64,000 nt of DNA from Prostheceraeus crozeri. Taxonomy: Eukaryota > Platyhelminthes > Polycladida > Euryleptidae. Below the pieces are notes generated by a model. That model was not told the DNA's origin. It did not search any database and worked only from the letters and a program-made list of their open reading frames with translations. Position 1 is the stretch's first letter; each line of letters starts with the position of its first letter. Below, piece by piece: positions 13,501 through 23,057 of this stretch. The DNA is taken from positions 1 to 64,000 of the forward strand of contig CAJQUW010005534.1 of the NCBI GenBank assembly GCA_907163375.1, in the 5' to 3' direction. Both the position numbers and the translations under genes were made by a program.

Positions 13501-16500
13501 GGGGACTTGTAGGCGGCGGAAAGAAAGTGGGAGGGGATGGGCGGTGAGAGGTTGAGGCGGTGTGGATGTGGGGTTGGGTCGAATATGGTGATGAGGGGGG
13601 GTGTGGATGGTAAGGGGGGAGCGAGCATCGTGGGTGGGGCTGGGGTGCGGGGCGCCGGAGGGGGAATGCTGGGAGGGAGTGAGGTGCGCGGCGGCCTGGG
13701 GCGGGGCTGGCCGGGTTGGTGGGGGTGGTGGTGGGGGGGGGGGGGCGGTAGTGATTAGGAGGGTGGGAAGGTTGGGGCGGGTCGGTTGTGGTGGAGAGGG
13801 GGGAATGGGGGGGGGAGACTTGCTGGGTGTTGATATCGGAGGGGGGGTTTTTAATGTTGGGGGGGGGTGGGTCGCGTGTTGGTTGGGGTCAGAGGGGGCG
13901 GGGGGCGGCGGGGGCTGGGGGGAGGGACACGCTGGGCTGGTGTATTGGTGTCGGGGAGGCGGTCGATGTGGTTTTGAGGCGGGGGGGAGGTGGTCTGCAG
14001 GGGGGTGGGGATGGCATGAGGGGTCTATCGTGGAGCGAGGGGAGCGAAAGGGGCGTGTTGGGGTATGTTGGGCTGGGCGTGAATTGGGGGGGGTTTAGGG
14101 ACGGGTCACTGGTTGGAGGTCGGAGGCGGGTTGGGGATATGGATGTGGTGAATGGATGGGGTTATGGGTTGGCATTCGGGGGGTTGGGGGCTCGGGCGGT
14201 GGGGGGGGGTGCGGCTGGTGAGCACGAGGCTGGTGCCGGGGATGGGGGGGGGGGTGCGTGTGGGGTGGGGAAACACCGTGGTTGTTGGGGGGCGGGCCAT
14301 GGCTGGTTTGCGCGGGCTGAGGAGGGTGTGTGGTGACTGGCAGAGGGGAGGGTGGAACTAGAGGTGGCTGGAAGAGGCAGATGGGCGGTGGGTAGCAGAG
14401 GTGGGGGGTGATGATGGGTCGAGATGGCGGTGCCGAAGAGACGGGAGGTGGAGGGGTGGGTTATATGTGGCGGGGGTCTGTGATGTGGGCGGGGTGGAGG
14501 CGCGGGGGTTATGTGGTGGGTCGGGGGTGGGGGGGTCTGTTGGGGTGGTGGGGGGGGGGGGCTGGAGGTGGGGGGTGGCGGCGGGGTGGCACGGTGGCAG
14601 ATGTTTGCGCATGTTGGAGGAATCGGGGGTGGGAGCGGGCTCCGCGGGAGTGAGAGGTAGGCATATAGAGCGCGGCCTCTGCGACAATTCGATTGGTGAC
14701 GGGGTGGAGGGATACGTGCGGGGTTGGCCGAGCCGGGGGTGGGATGAGGCGGGGGGCGTGCGATGCCGGCGGCGGCCTGTGTGCTGTGCGGCAGTGTAGG
14801 GGGAGGCTGTGGGGGGCCGGGGTTAGGGGCCCATGAGGTGCGGGGGGGTGGGCGGCTTCTAGGTGCGAGGGATTGGGCGGGCGGGGGGGAGGGGGGGGAA
14901 CCCCTGAGGGTGTGGGAGGAGATCGACTTGTGGGTGTTTTATGGGCCGGTTGAGAAGGCGCCCGGGGAATGACGGGCCAGGATGGGTGGGGGATAGATGG
15001 GCGTGCGAGATGTGGTGTGGTTGTGTGAAGAGCTAGCTCGGGGGGGGACGGGTTGTGTACGGATGGTGGGGGGAAGGAGTGGTGGGTCGGTGGTATAGAT
15101 GGCAGGGAGGGGGGGATTGGTTATCTTACGGGGGGGGTCTCTGGGCCGTGAGGTGTCGGTGTGAGGGGTGGTGCCCATGGGGGGGCAATGTGGCGGCATT
15201 GGCGGAGCGCGGGGGTGTGTCTGCTGGACGGAGGAATAATATACCATTGGGTCTGGGAAGGACCTGATTAGGCCCTGGGGAGCCGTTGGGGAGGGATGTT
15301 GGGGGGGGGGTGTTTGGCGGGGGGTAGGAGGGATGGGGGTGGGGTATGGGGGCGGGAGAAAGGATGGGGGTGGAGCGGTGGCGGCATGGGATTTATGGTT
15401 GCGGGACGGGGGGATGTGATTGCGGGCATTTAGGGGCGAGACGTTGGGGGAGGCGGGGCTTCCGTGGGGCTGTCTTGATGGGGTGGGGGGTTGGGGTCGG
15501 TTTAGTTGCAGGGGCTCTAGGTGTAGTGGCAGTGTGTGGATAGGCCGGGGCCGATGGGGCGGAGTGGGGGCCTGAGATAACGGCCGGGGGGGTGGGGGCG
15601 AGTTCGTTTCGGTGGGTGATGTTGGATAGGGATGAGGTGGACGACTGGGGGAAAGGGGTTCGAGAGTTGGGCTGTGTGGGTTTTGCCCTGGAGTAGATGG
15701 TGGCTTTCGGGCGTAATCGCTCAATGAATATTTGCGTCGTGCCTGGTTGAGTGGTGGGTCCGTGGAGCGTGGATAGGGGGGCGGGTGAGGGGGCGGAGGT
15801 GGGGTAGTGTCGGCGCGGAGGGTGGGCCCATGGTTGGGGTGGCTGCCCTATATTGAGGGGGAGTGGGGGGATGACGCATTTTGGGGGTAGGGGTTGGCTT
15901 GATGGTTACTGAAGGCTGGTTATTGTATAAGGGCTGGAATATCATGTATGAGGGGTGGGGGTGCTGTGGGCTGGGGGCGGGATGCGTGTTCGGGGCTAGT
16001 CTGCCTGGGGGAGAGCAGGAGGGTGGTTGAGGGGGGGTTGCTTTGTGGCAAAGGGTGGCGGGCGGGGCTGTGGTCGTGGGGGCCTCGAGAATTGGGTCGG
16101 TGGTTGATGGGCGGCGGCCCGAGAGGCTTGCCGAGATGCAGAGAGATATGGGTGTGGGGAGCATCCGGGGGGACTGGGTATAGGTATGCCTGGGATGGAG
16201 GCGTGATAATGTGAGGTTGAATGGGGTCGTGCTGGGGCTGGGTGGGGGGGTGGGGTCTGGGAGGGCTGGCGCGGCTCTGATGGGGGACGGGGTGCGCGGG
16301 CCTCTGTATGGGTGTAATTGGGCACGTGGGATGGGGGGGGTGGGGCTGGGTCAGGCGTCTTGTATATGTGTTGGGGGGTGGGGGGCGGAGGGGGAAGGGG
16401 ATGGCGGGTGTGGGGAGGGGGGGTGTGTGGAATGCATGGCTTCTGGGGGGCTGGTGGGGTGGGGGGCGGTGGTATGAGGGTGGTAGGTGATGGGGGAGGC

Positions 16501-17185
16501 TAGAGGGCTGGTGCTGGGTGGCCGTAGTGCGGGGTCTGTTCTTGGGGGGTGGTGGTGATGGGACGAGTGCGTGCGGTATGGTGTGGGGGGAGTGTGGCGG
16601 GGGGCTTGCATGCGGGGCCTCGCGTCGACGAGTGGCGGGGTGTCGGGTCCTGCGGGGAAGATGGCCTGGGGCGATGCGGAGGTTGGTCGCGGCCTGGGAG
16701 GAGCGTTATGTGGGGAAGTTTTGGGCGGGACGGAGATGGAGTGCGGTACATGTTGGCCGGCGGTGGCTGGAGAAGCGGACGAGGCTGGGTATGAGGGTGT
16801 GGGGGCGTCGGGGGGTATGGGCTCGGTGGGGTGGGGCCGGGAAGCTTAGTAGAGCATGAGGCCGGCGGGTGGAGCGCCGGGGGGATGTTAGGGGTGTTAC
16901 TGCGGTTTTAGGGAGGGGGTGCGTGCGGGGTGGGCGTTGCGGGTGGCAGGGGGTGGGTGAGGTCTGGAGGGGGGATGGAGGGGTGTTGGCTGGGAGAGGC
17001 GGCTGAGGTGCGGTGGGGCCGATAATGTGGTGTTTGCTCGAGCGTAATCGCGAAGGGTTCGGTTCGGTGGGAGGTTGGGGGGGGGCGATGGCGGGGCACG
17101 TATGGGGGGGCGTTGGCGGGCAGTCAGAGGGTTGATGGGGCCGGCGTGTTGGTGTTTGGGGGTATGAGGTTAGTGGAGCTATTAT

Positions 17186-17380
17186 TATGCATTCATTAAG
17201 TATTTTCATCCTCATTTCATTTTTTTTTTTTTCATTTATACATTTGTCACATTTTTAAACGTTTCTTTCATTTAATTATTTTTTTCTTTTTATAGAATAT
17301 AATTTTTTTTATTTATATTATCTTTAATTATTTTAATTCCTTACTCTTTCTTTTTATTCAAAATTTTAATTTTTAACTCT
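17186..17380. other. T/A-rich transition segment
   Basis: About 195 bases of T-rich sequence with T runs up to 13 lie between the G-rich tract and the end of the polymerase reading frame. No gene or repeat structure was seen. Confidence 0.7.
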
Positions 17381-19212
17381 TATTTTTTAAACTTCTCTCT
17401 CGTTTGTGCTATTACATCAAGCTTCCACTCTTTCATTTGACCTAAACCTCCTTTTATTATCATATGGCTGTCGTAGCCCTTGAAATTATGGAAAATGACG
17501 GGTAATGTACGCCGTTCCATCCTAAGTGAAAAATTGCATTTTGAACATAGTGCGTTTCTAAATTTACCAGTGATGTGATCATGGTCGCGCACTTTCTTAA
17601 TCTTATCATCATCAAATGTTTTCCTACATTTGGGGCAAACGTTGCAACTATCAAATTTTGCTTGATCATCTGCTGTCATATGCAATGATCTGCGATAGAG
17701 TTCACCATCATACTTTTGTTGAAATTTTACAGCCTGTTCGAGGAATTGTAGGAATTGGTAAATACAATCCTCACCTTGCCAGACGTGCATTTTATTTTGC
17801 CTACTCCTAAAGTGATCATGCCATACTTCATAGCAGGAAATGGCTGCTGGCTTGTGGATGATATCATCGATATAGCATTCGATGTCAGCATAGATGACAC
17901 GAAGAGGACTTAGTTCATCGCCATTCTCTCTATATGAAAACTCCTTATCTTTGGGCATGCGCTCCATTTGTAGTTTACCTCGCTTACTCCATTCGTAATG
18001 AGTTTCAAATTTAGTTTTCCTCCTAAAGTGGCGAATACATCTGTCGCAGTAATATAACTCTCTACTAGAGTTTTCTAAGTGATGGTATAAGCGAGAGATT
18101 TTGGGAATACCGCAGTAGTGCCATTCCTCACTATCATCCTGTTTTACTAATAACAGGTTTACTGTACGTTCATAACAACTCGAACGCGAGTTGTAGCGCA
18201 CACCCTTCAATCCTTTTTCCCAAACATGGAGAACTATTTTGATGTTGTTCAATTTTTCAAATTTTTCTATATCTTTAATTTTCATATCGTCACTATTACA
18301 GTCATCGAAGTTTAATTCATTCTCCCACTGTTGATACTTACTCTTACGGTATCGGCTATACTGTACATCATTATAGTGGAGAATGGAGAGGACGGCATAC
18401 TTAAAACATTGCGATTCGCAATCTACAGAAATGACTGCTGCTTTATTTCTTAAATTTTTCGGAAGTTTAAAGGAGCCTCGACCACTATGATTTCCTAATA
18501 AACTGATTTTAATCATGGCGGTCTCAATACCATCAAAAACGAGTCCACTATCACGCTCGTTAAATTTATCTATATTTAATTTTAACCCTTGGATATGAAA
18601 ATTTATCCAAGACTCACAGTCTACAACCTCGGTTGCAGGAGAGGAGGGTATGTGAAACTCCAACCTCTCTATTATTTGTCCAGTATGGTGGTCGATTTTT
18701 ACATATTTTATTTTGAGATAGATGAGCGCCTTCATTCTAAAATTGTCTAAATTGTTGAAGAGCGCTTCTATCAATGTTGAATTTTGATGAAACCATTCCT
18801 CAAAGTTAGCAATGGTTTCTGAGGAGTCCATCTGGTAGTTCCTCACTAAATTATTTATGGACACTTCAGTGAGTCGGATAGAGGAGGTGCTGTTAGTATA
18901 ACTATCGTCACTGTGTGTATGTCGAAGTCTATGTGAAGATAGTTCAAAATGTGACTCAAAAGACTGAATGCATAAATCGCAAGAAAAGGAGACATCGTTA
19001 ACAGAATCATCCCTACCTTCGGAGATTGATGCTGACTTAGGTCTACAAACACCTCGCTTGATGTGTCGGATGAGATCACGCTTCCTCGTGAAGATGTGTC
19101 CACAGTCAGCACATTCCCGATCGTTGCATTCCCGCGACAATGTTGATATGGACTCGCTCGAGATGGGACTGGTATCACCTGAAAGAGAAATCATTCTATC
19201 ATCTCTGTTCAA
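17380..19212 (-). CDS. Family-B DNA polymerase fragment, Polinton/adintovirus type (zinc-finger and exonuclease part)
   Basis: 610 codons of a protein-primed-type family-B DNA polymerase of a self-replicating virus-like element. Two C2H2-like zinc fingers lie near the N terminus (CADCGHIFTRKRDLIRH and CDLCIQSF...H), and a third lies near residue 385 (CDRCIRHFRRKTKFETH). Next comes an exonuclease I motif, YADIECY. A zinc-knuckle/HNH-like insert typical of these polymerases follows (CPKCRKTF, VRDHDHITGKFRNALCSKCN), then an exonuclease II-type block (FHNFKGYDSHMI). Only this front part is present; the polymerase-palm motifs are not in the window. The Met at 19,212 is the first in frame and is followed by the zinc fingers. 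The family call is secure because the motifs occur in the expected order. The exact group (Polinton or adintovirus) is less sure. Confidence 0.85.
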   Translation of the reverse strand: MNRDDRMISLSGDTSPISSESISTLSRECNDRECADCGHIFTRKRDLIRHIKRGVCRPKSASISEGRDDSVNDVSFSCDLCIQSFESHFELSSHRLRHTHSDDSYTNSTSSIRLTEVSINNLVRNYQMDSSETIANFEEWFHQNSTLIEALFNNLDNFRMKALIYLKIKYVKIDHHTGQIIERLEFHIPSSPATEVVDCESWINFHIQGLKLNIDKFNERDSGLVFDGIETAMIKISLLGNHSGRGSFKLPKNLRNKAAVISVDCESQCFKYAVLSILHYNDVQYSRYRKSKYQQWENELNFDDCNSDDMKIKDIEKFEKLNNIKIVLHVWEKGLKGVRYNSRSSCYERTVNLLLVKQDDSEEWHYCGIPKISRLYHHLENSSRELYYCDRCIRHFRRKTKFETHYEWSKRGKLQMERMPKDKEFSYRENGDELSPLRVIYADIECYIDDIIHKPAAISCYEVWHDHFRSRQNKMHVWQGEDCIYQFLQFLEQAVKFQQKYDGELYRRSLHMTADDQAKFDSCNVCPKCRKTFDDDKIKKVRDHDHITGKFRNALCSKCNFSLRMERRTLPVIFHNFKGYDSHMIIKGGLGQMKEWKLDVIAQTREKFKK

Positions 19213-19522
19213 GTCTCAGTGTATTGTTACAACCTACCTTGACTCAACAACTCTAAACTTTCCTCGAGAAGGGAGGGCGTTGGTGATGAAGTTGATGCCT
19301 GAAATTGAGGAAAATGCTATTAGCCACACGTTTGAGGGAGATGAGTGAAGAAATTTTCAACTTACCATTTCAATGAAATCAAGTTTAAGGTTGATACTTC
19401 AACAAGATAGAGACTTCACTCAAATTTGGAATTCACTTGTACGCCTCAAATATAGAATTCGCCAGAGAACACTTCACTTATACGTCTCAAAGACAGAGTG
19501 AAATGATACGAATGTCACTTTG

Positions 19523-19570
19523 CATATATACTTTCATATTCATCATTCATTGGCTGTTCATTCTGATTGG
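19523..19570. promoter_or_regulatory. Promoter-like cluster between divergent genes: TATA-like box and two CCAAT boxes
   Basis: CATATATA lies at 19,523-19,530. Two ATTGG (reverse CCAAT) motifs lie at 19,549-19,553 and 19,566-19,570. They fall between the polymerase start (minus strand, 19,212) and the 149-codon ORF (plus strand, 19,628), so they could serve either gene. The assignment rests on motif matches only. Confidence 0.35.
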
Positions 19571-19627
19571 TTGCTTGTTGATACTTAAGAATTAGAAAAC
19601 ATTTCAAAGTCATTATTCACAGTCAAC

Positions 19628-20077
19628 ATGACAAGCCCTCCGACAACACCAAATACAAAATTCTCTTCTCCATGCTCAACACCAAAGGCGCTCGTTGCAC
19701 CAAACGCTCCAACGAAGGGGAAGGTAGAGAAGGTGTACCGACTGGACAATATCAGGAAGTTATCATTACCAGCGGATGAGGAAGAGGAGAGTGTATGTGA
19801 GAAGGAGTGTCCCGACTTAACAGGCGTGAGGTGGAAGTATCTCCAGTACGATACTGACGATGTGATGGAGATCACCAGCACGAAATTCCTCCACCAATTA
19901 TGGGAGTGGTACACCCCTAACTCCCAGCCACGAACTATGGCAGAGTGGGAGTATATTGACAAAGTGAGGCTCGCAGTGGAAGAACGATTAAAGCAACTGA
20001 ACTGTTTTTGTTATCTATGTGAAGTCAGACTCTGGGACGATATTGACGATGAAGACCTTTTGAAATACATGCCATAA
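19628..20077 (+). CDS. Uncharacterised acidic 149-aa protein of the virus-like element
   Basis: The product is not recognised. It has a Ser/Thr/Pro-rich start of about 35 residues, then a charged middle with an acidic cluster (DEEEESVCEKECPDL). A more structured C-terminal half is rich in Trp and Tyr, with a CYLCEVRLW segment followed by an acidic stretch ending in KYMP. It is divergent from the polymerase, with paired CCAAT boxes and a TATA-like motif upstream. AATAAA lies 2-3 bases after the stop region (about 20,077-20,082) and would serve as a poly(A) signal, which supports a real transcribed gene. Codon use is balanced and there are no simple repeats. Membership in the element is inferred from the divergent arrangement. 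Confidence 0.5.
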   Translation: MTSPPTTPNTKFSSPCSTPKALVAPNAPTKGKVEKVYRLDNIRKLSLPADEEEESVCEKECPDLTGVRWKYLQYDTDDVMEITSTKFLHQLWEWYTPNSQPRTMAEWEYIDKVRLAVEERLKQLNCFCYLCEVRLWDDIDDEDLLKYMP

Positions 20078-20670
20078 TAAATTTTTATTTCGTATTATCT
20101 TTGCTTTCATACTGACTTACTTGAATGGGTTTTCAGTGGATGATTTAATCATGTATACTTTTTCATTTGGAAATAGTAGCACGCTTAGTCTAACTTGTAA
20201 ATCTTATAACATTTCATATGGGCGATGATGGTAGATGAAATAGTGTTAAATAAAATTAAGATAGCTTACACTTCTGATACAGGGATAGCAATCGACTGCG
20301 ATCCATGTGTAAAGAGCTTGTTAGACTACGGAAGAGAGAAGTGTGTTATGTTGCGTGTGGCGCGTGAGTGTCCTCCCATTTCATTCCATTCATCAATTCG
20401 TCTCATTGATAGAGACAGGTAGAACTCATGGTTCTCATAACGTATGCAATGGAAAGTTTTAGGCAACCTTCGACAGTTGGCTAAATGTCGCCCTGGCGCG
20501 AATGCATACTACGTTGAGACAGAGGCAATCACTTGCAAACATGACGCAGAGAGGTTTAACAAGATTGACCATTGCCGAATGTCCCTTGCGGTATACATAG
20601 CTACGGGTTTCACCGCCGCCCTTTACAGGAACGCCCGTCGAAAGGAAGTATTACACCGAACTTCATTTGC

Positions 20671-20780
20671 AACGTTCAAGTTGACTGATAGCAGATTCAA
20701 CTTAATGATAGTATTCGCCAGTCCGAAGACTGCCCAGGGCAAACCGCGTGGAGGTTCTATCATGTCTTGCCCCATGGTGG
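20671..20780. repeat. Direct repeat of 110 bp, copy 1
   Basis: These 110 bases recur in the same orientation at 21,152-21,261 with about four mismatches. The copy lies inside an open + frame (20,444-20,851) whose product I do not recognise and which may be a by-product of the repeat. Confidence 0.9.
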
Positions 20781-20828
20781 CCCTTAAGAGAGCCGGTGGT
20801 TCGTTCTCGGGAGTCGTCATCAGCAATC

Positions 20829-21095
20829 TTACTCCATACCGATTCTGCTGAGAGAGAGTCGAAACCGTTCAACCTCAGCAGTGTCGACTTCAATGCTAGT
20901 TGGTATGTGAGTGGAGGGTGGAATGTAGCGCCATTCCATTGGATTGGCAACACTTGCTGTCATCGCATTGCCAATCTGAGCAAGATTGTTGTGGACTCTG
21001 TCTTGCTCCTCTATTCTAGCAAATTCATTAAATAAATTTCTCGGCTTTAACCGAGGCTTGTCAGGAGAGCTGACTTGAGTGTTCGGCGTCTGCAT
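20829..21095 (-). CDS. Small uncharacterised ORF (88 aa) with a TATA box
   Basis: The 88-residue frame begins MQTPNTQVSSPDKPRLKP and continues with a charged, probably helical middle (NLFNEFARIEEQDRVHNNL). It is not recognised. A TATATAAACC box on the same strand (21,125-21,134) lies about 30 bases before the first codon, a normal promoter distance with a very short leader. The neighbours belong to the virus-like element. It could be the first exon of a longer gene. Confidence 0.35.
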   Translation of the reverse strand: MQTPNTQVSSPDKPRLKPRNLFNEFARIEEQDRVHNNLAQIGNAMTASVANPMEWRYIPPSTHIPTSIEVDTAEVERFRLSLSRIGME

Positions 21096-21124
21096 GATTG
21101 AAATGAAATGAAATGAGAGGTAGT

Positions 21125-21134
21125 GGTTTATATA
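21125..21134 (-). promoter_or_regulatory. TATA box of the 88-aa ORF
   Basis: Read on the minus strand, the sequence is TATATAAACC, about 30 bases upstream of the ATG at 21,095. Confidence 0.4.
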
Positions 21135-21151
21135 CCCCTCTAATGTGATGT

Positions 21152-21261
21152 AACGTTCAAGTTGACTGATAGCAGATTCAACTTAATGATAGTATTCGCC
21201 AGTCTAAAGACTGCCCAGGGCAAACCGCGTGGAGGCTCTATCATGTCTTGCCCCATAGTGG
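21152..21261. repeat. Direct repeat of 110 bp, copy 2
   Basis: This is the second copy of the segment at 20,671-20,780, 481 bp further on. It starts about 20 bases past the TATA box of the minus-strand 88-codon ORF, so the promoter region is flanked by the two copies. A weaker third similarity (AGGAACGC...AAAGGAGGTATTACA) lies near 21,577-21,604, compared with 20,630-20,653. Confidence 0.9.
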
Positions 21262-21956
21262 ACGATTATACGATAGTGTGTTAGTAGATTTCAATCGCTG
21301 AAAAGGGAAGATGAGAATCATTTCATTTATCTCATCAACGTTTATCATGGGAGCAATCATTGAAGGGACATCTAATGAATTACATTTCACTCTACTCCAT
21401 ATCATAAAGACTAACCTTTGTCGAATGGCTGAAGTACTCTGACCTGGCGAGAGAAAGCGTCACGTTGAGTATGAAGTCGAACGCCCAACATGAGCAACGG
21501 CTCAGAGGTTTCGGTCTAACAAACGACGAACAACCCGTGCAACACAATCCCTCTACGGCAGTACCCGCCGTCCCGAAGGAACGCTCGAGCAAAGGAGGTA
21601 TTACAGCGATGATGTGCTTTATGAGCAGAAGTGAATCTCTTGATAGCAAGAGACTATTCAACTAGATAGCAAGTCAAAACAACCTGATAGCAGGACAAAT
21701 GTATAGTCAGTAAATGTAAAGGTGTTATAGGATTCGGGTTGAATCCATCTCACACATCTATTTTACTAAGTTTTAATTGTAGACTCTCCCTCTGTGTTCA
21801 CATCCGAAGATGCTGTCGGGCTTGGGACCGATCTAGCCACATTAAGAGTGGCCTTTAAAAAGGCCGTTTGGTGCGTTCACAAGAAATAGCTTTTACTTCT
21901 TTATGGCTCCTGAAATGAAAGAAGTAAGAGTTGGAAAGATGGCATGATGATATATC

Positions 21957-22925
21957 TCAGTCATTATACTCACGATACTTGTATGGCTTTGAACAAGCTA
22001 TGTGGATGTCGTCGGTGTGTTGAATATTTACATGGTAGCAACGGACATCCGCACAGCTGTAGCACTCCTGAGTGTCGTCGTTGCTTATATTTAGATATAC
22101 AATTGGCTTGTCAGGGACGACACCCGCGATGGGGATGTGCATAGTTGTGAGGGATTTCACCTTCTCACACTCCTTCAAACGCGCCAACTCATTCTTCAAC
22201 AAACTCACTTCCTCAAGCGCCGCTTCCTTCAGCATGCGCTCCTCACTTCGCTCTCGATCACACTTCTCAAACTTCATCACCGCCTCTTCCTTCAACTTTC
22301 TCTCCTTCACCATACTCTCTTTTGCAGCCGCACACTCCCTTAACTTTTGAGTCACACTCTCAGCATTCAACTTCAAACTATCATGCTCAGCAGTCACCTC
22401 TTTCAGCGTACTCTTCAGCGATCTCACTCTTCCTTCTATCTTTGTACACTCATGCCTCACATTCGTATAAGCACGCACATCATCCCTCGACAGCACAACT
22501 TCACACGGAACAGTCGACCTCTCAACTTTCTCAACACACCTCGGTGAAGGTCTAGGCGTTGATTGTGCCAACACCTCGGGTGCTGGCACAATCGCCCTCA
22601 CAGCTTTCTCAAGCTCACGCTCAGCAGCAGCAACACTCGAATCAACATTCATACATTCATCATCCGATGAAATCCAACTCACCGACATCACTCTACTCTT
22701 TTTGGAGGTACTCGCATCCAAATCTACATCACTCACAACACGCTTTTCAACATTTACCACCTCTATTGGTGGCAAACGAGCACACATTCCCTCCTCATAC
22801 AGCATTCCCTGCTCACCACACATCATCTTCTTCATCAAAACTTTCGAAATTTTTGTGAATACACACTTCGAGTGCAACTCACTGAACGCATCATTCCTTT
22901 CATCACACCTCACATTGCACCACAC
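21957..22925 (-). CDS. Coiled-coil protein with Cys/His-rich ends (322 aa)
   Basis: The protein is not recognised. The N terminus is Cys-rich (CNVRCDERNDAFSELHSKC, a zinc-binding-like arrangement). A Ser/Asp-rich linker follows at about residues 65-130. Residues about 145-265 form a long charged heptad-type coiled coil (for example KERKLKEEAVMKFEKC). The C terminus is again rich in Cys, His and Tyr (CYSCADVRCYHVNIQH). Such a layout suits an oligomerising structural or regulatory protein, but no function can be assigned. Its overlap with several shorter + frames is simply the opposite-strand shadow. Placement beside the polymerase suggests it belongs to the virus-like element; it could also be a captured host gene. 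Confidence 0.5.
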   Translation of the reverse strand: MWCNVRCDERNDAFSELHSKCVFTKISKVLMKKMMCGEQGMLYEEGMCARLPPIEVVNVEKRVVSDVDLDASTSKKSRVMSVSWISSDDECMNVDSSVAAAERELEKAVRAIVPAPEVLAQSTPRPSPRCVEKVERSTVPCEVVLSRDDVRAYTNVRHECTKIEGRVRSLKSTLKEVTAEHDSLKLNAESVTQKLRECAAAKESMVKERKLKEEAVMKFEKCDRERSEERMLKEAALEEVSLLKNELARLKECEKVKSLTTMHIPIAGVVPDKPIVYLNISNDDTQECYSCADVRCYHVNIQHTDDIHIACSKPYKYREYND

Positions 22926-22931
22926 ACAAAA

Positions 22932-23057
22932 TCACACCTTAACCGCAACACTATGCGCAGCATTCTTTTTATGGTGAAGGTGAAAATTCTCGCCCCTAAA
23001 CACATCCCCACAACTGCATTTAAAAAATTGCAGGCGTTTATTCACGTCTTTGGTCAT
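22932..23057 (-). CDS. Short ORF with a zinc-finger-like motif (41 aa)
   Basis: This small frame lies just upstream of the coiled-coil ORF on the same strand. It contains FKCSCGDVF followed by FHLHHKK, a CxC...HxHH pattern like a compact C2H2 finger. It is listed separately; no further claim is made. Confidence 0.3.
   Translation of the reverse strand: MTKDVNKRLQFFKCSCGDVFRGENFHLHHKKNAAHSVAVKV

Larger units (their letters stand above)
1..17185. other. 17-kb extremely G-rich, strand-asymmetric tract
   Basis: From about base 85 to 17,180 the + strand is dominated by G, with T next and A and C scarce. Runs of six or more G occur throughout. I see no repeat unit, no codon-like periodicity, no recognisable protein on either strand and no RNA gene. 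Long open frames here, especially the proline/histidine-rich ones on the minus strand, simply reflect the lack of A and T and are not genes. G content drifts: it falls near 1,740-1,850, 11,020-11,230 and 16,500-16,900. The tract ends abruptly at about 17,180, where T/A-rich DNA begins. It could be a degenerate G-rich satellite or a low-quality or artefactual end of a long-read contig; the sequence alone cannot decide, and I favour a technical origin. Confidence 0.85.
17380..23057. mobile_element. Polinton/adintovirus-like element fossil (partial, broken)
   Basis: This cluster of reading frames is anchored by a family-B DNA polymerase of the Polinton/adintovirus type (minus strand). It also holds a divergent gene of 149 codons, an 88-codon minus-strand ORF with a TATA box, a 322-codon coiled-coil ORF and a small Cys/His-rich ORF. 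No terminal inverted repeats, retrovirus-like integrase, capsid or packaging ATPase were found. The element is therefore partial and broken, with several breaks that I cannot count exactly. The polymerase frame stays open over its whole surviving length, which suggests a fairly recent insertion. Outer limits are uncertain: the left side runs into the T-rich and G-rich DNA, and the right side is bounded by a CR1/L2-type LINE. Membership of the genes right of about 20,100 in the same element is inferred from proximity. Confidence 0.55.

Noticed and set aside
1-17180. Telomere at the contig end
   Set aside because: A left-end telomere should be C-rich on the + strand. Here it is G-rich, there is no constant repeat unit, and the tract borders a virus-like element.
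376-17215. Many long open frames in the G-rich tract, including a 610-1,430-base series of Pro/His/Ser-rich minus-strand frames and Gly/Trp-rich plus-strand frames
   Set aside because: They follow directly from the lack of A and T (few stop codons). They overlap on both strands, have no domain and share the same skewed composition.
20444-20851. 135-aa plus-strand ORF
   Set aside because: It overlaps the 110-bp direct repeat and runs against the TATA-driven minus-strand ORF. No recognisable domain, so it is not listed as a gene.
22072-22977. Several plus-strand Ser/His/Leu-rich ORFs
   Set aside because: They are opposite-strand shadows of the coiled-coil ORF; its GAG/AAG-rich codons read as CTC/CTT on the other strand.
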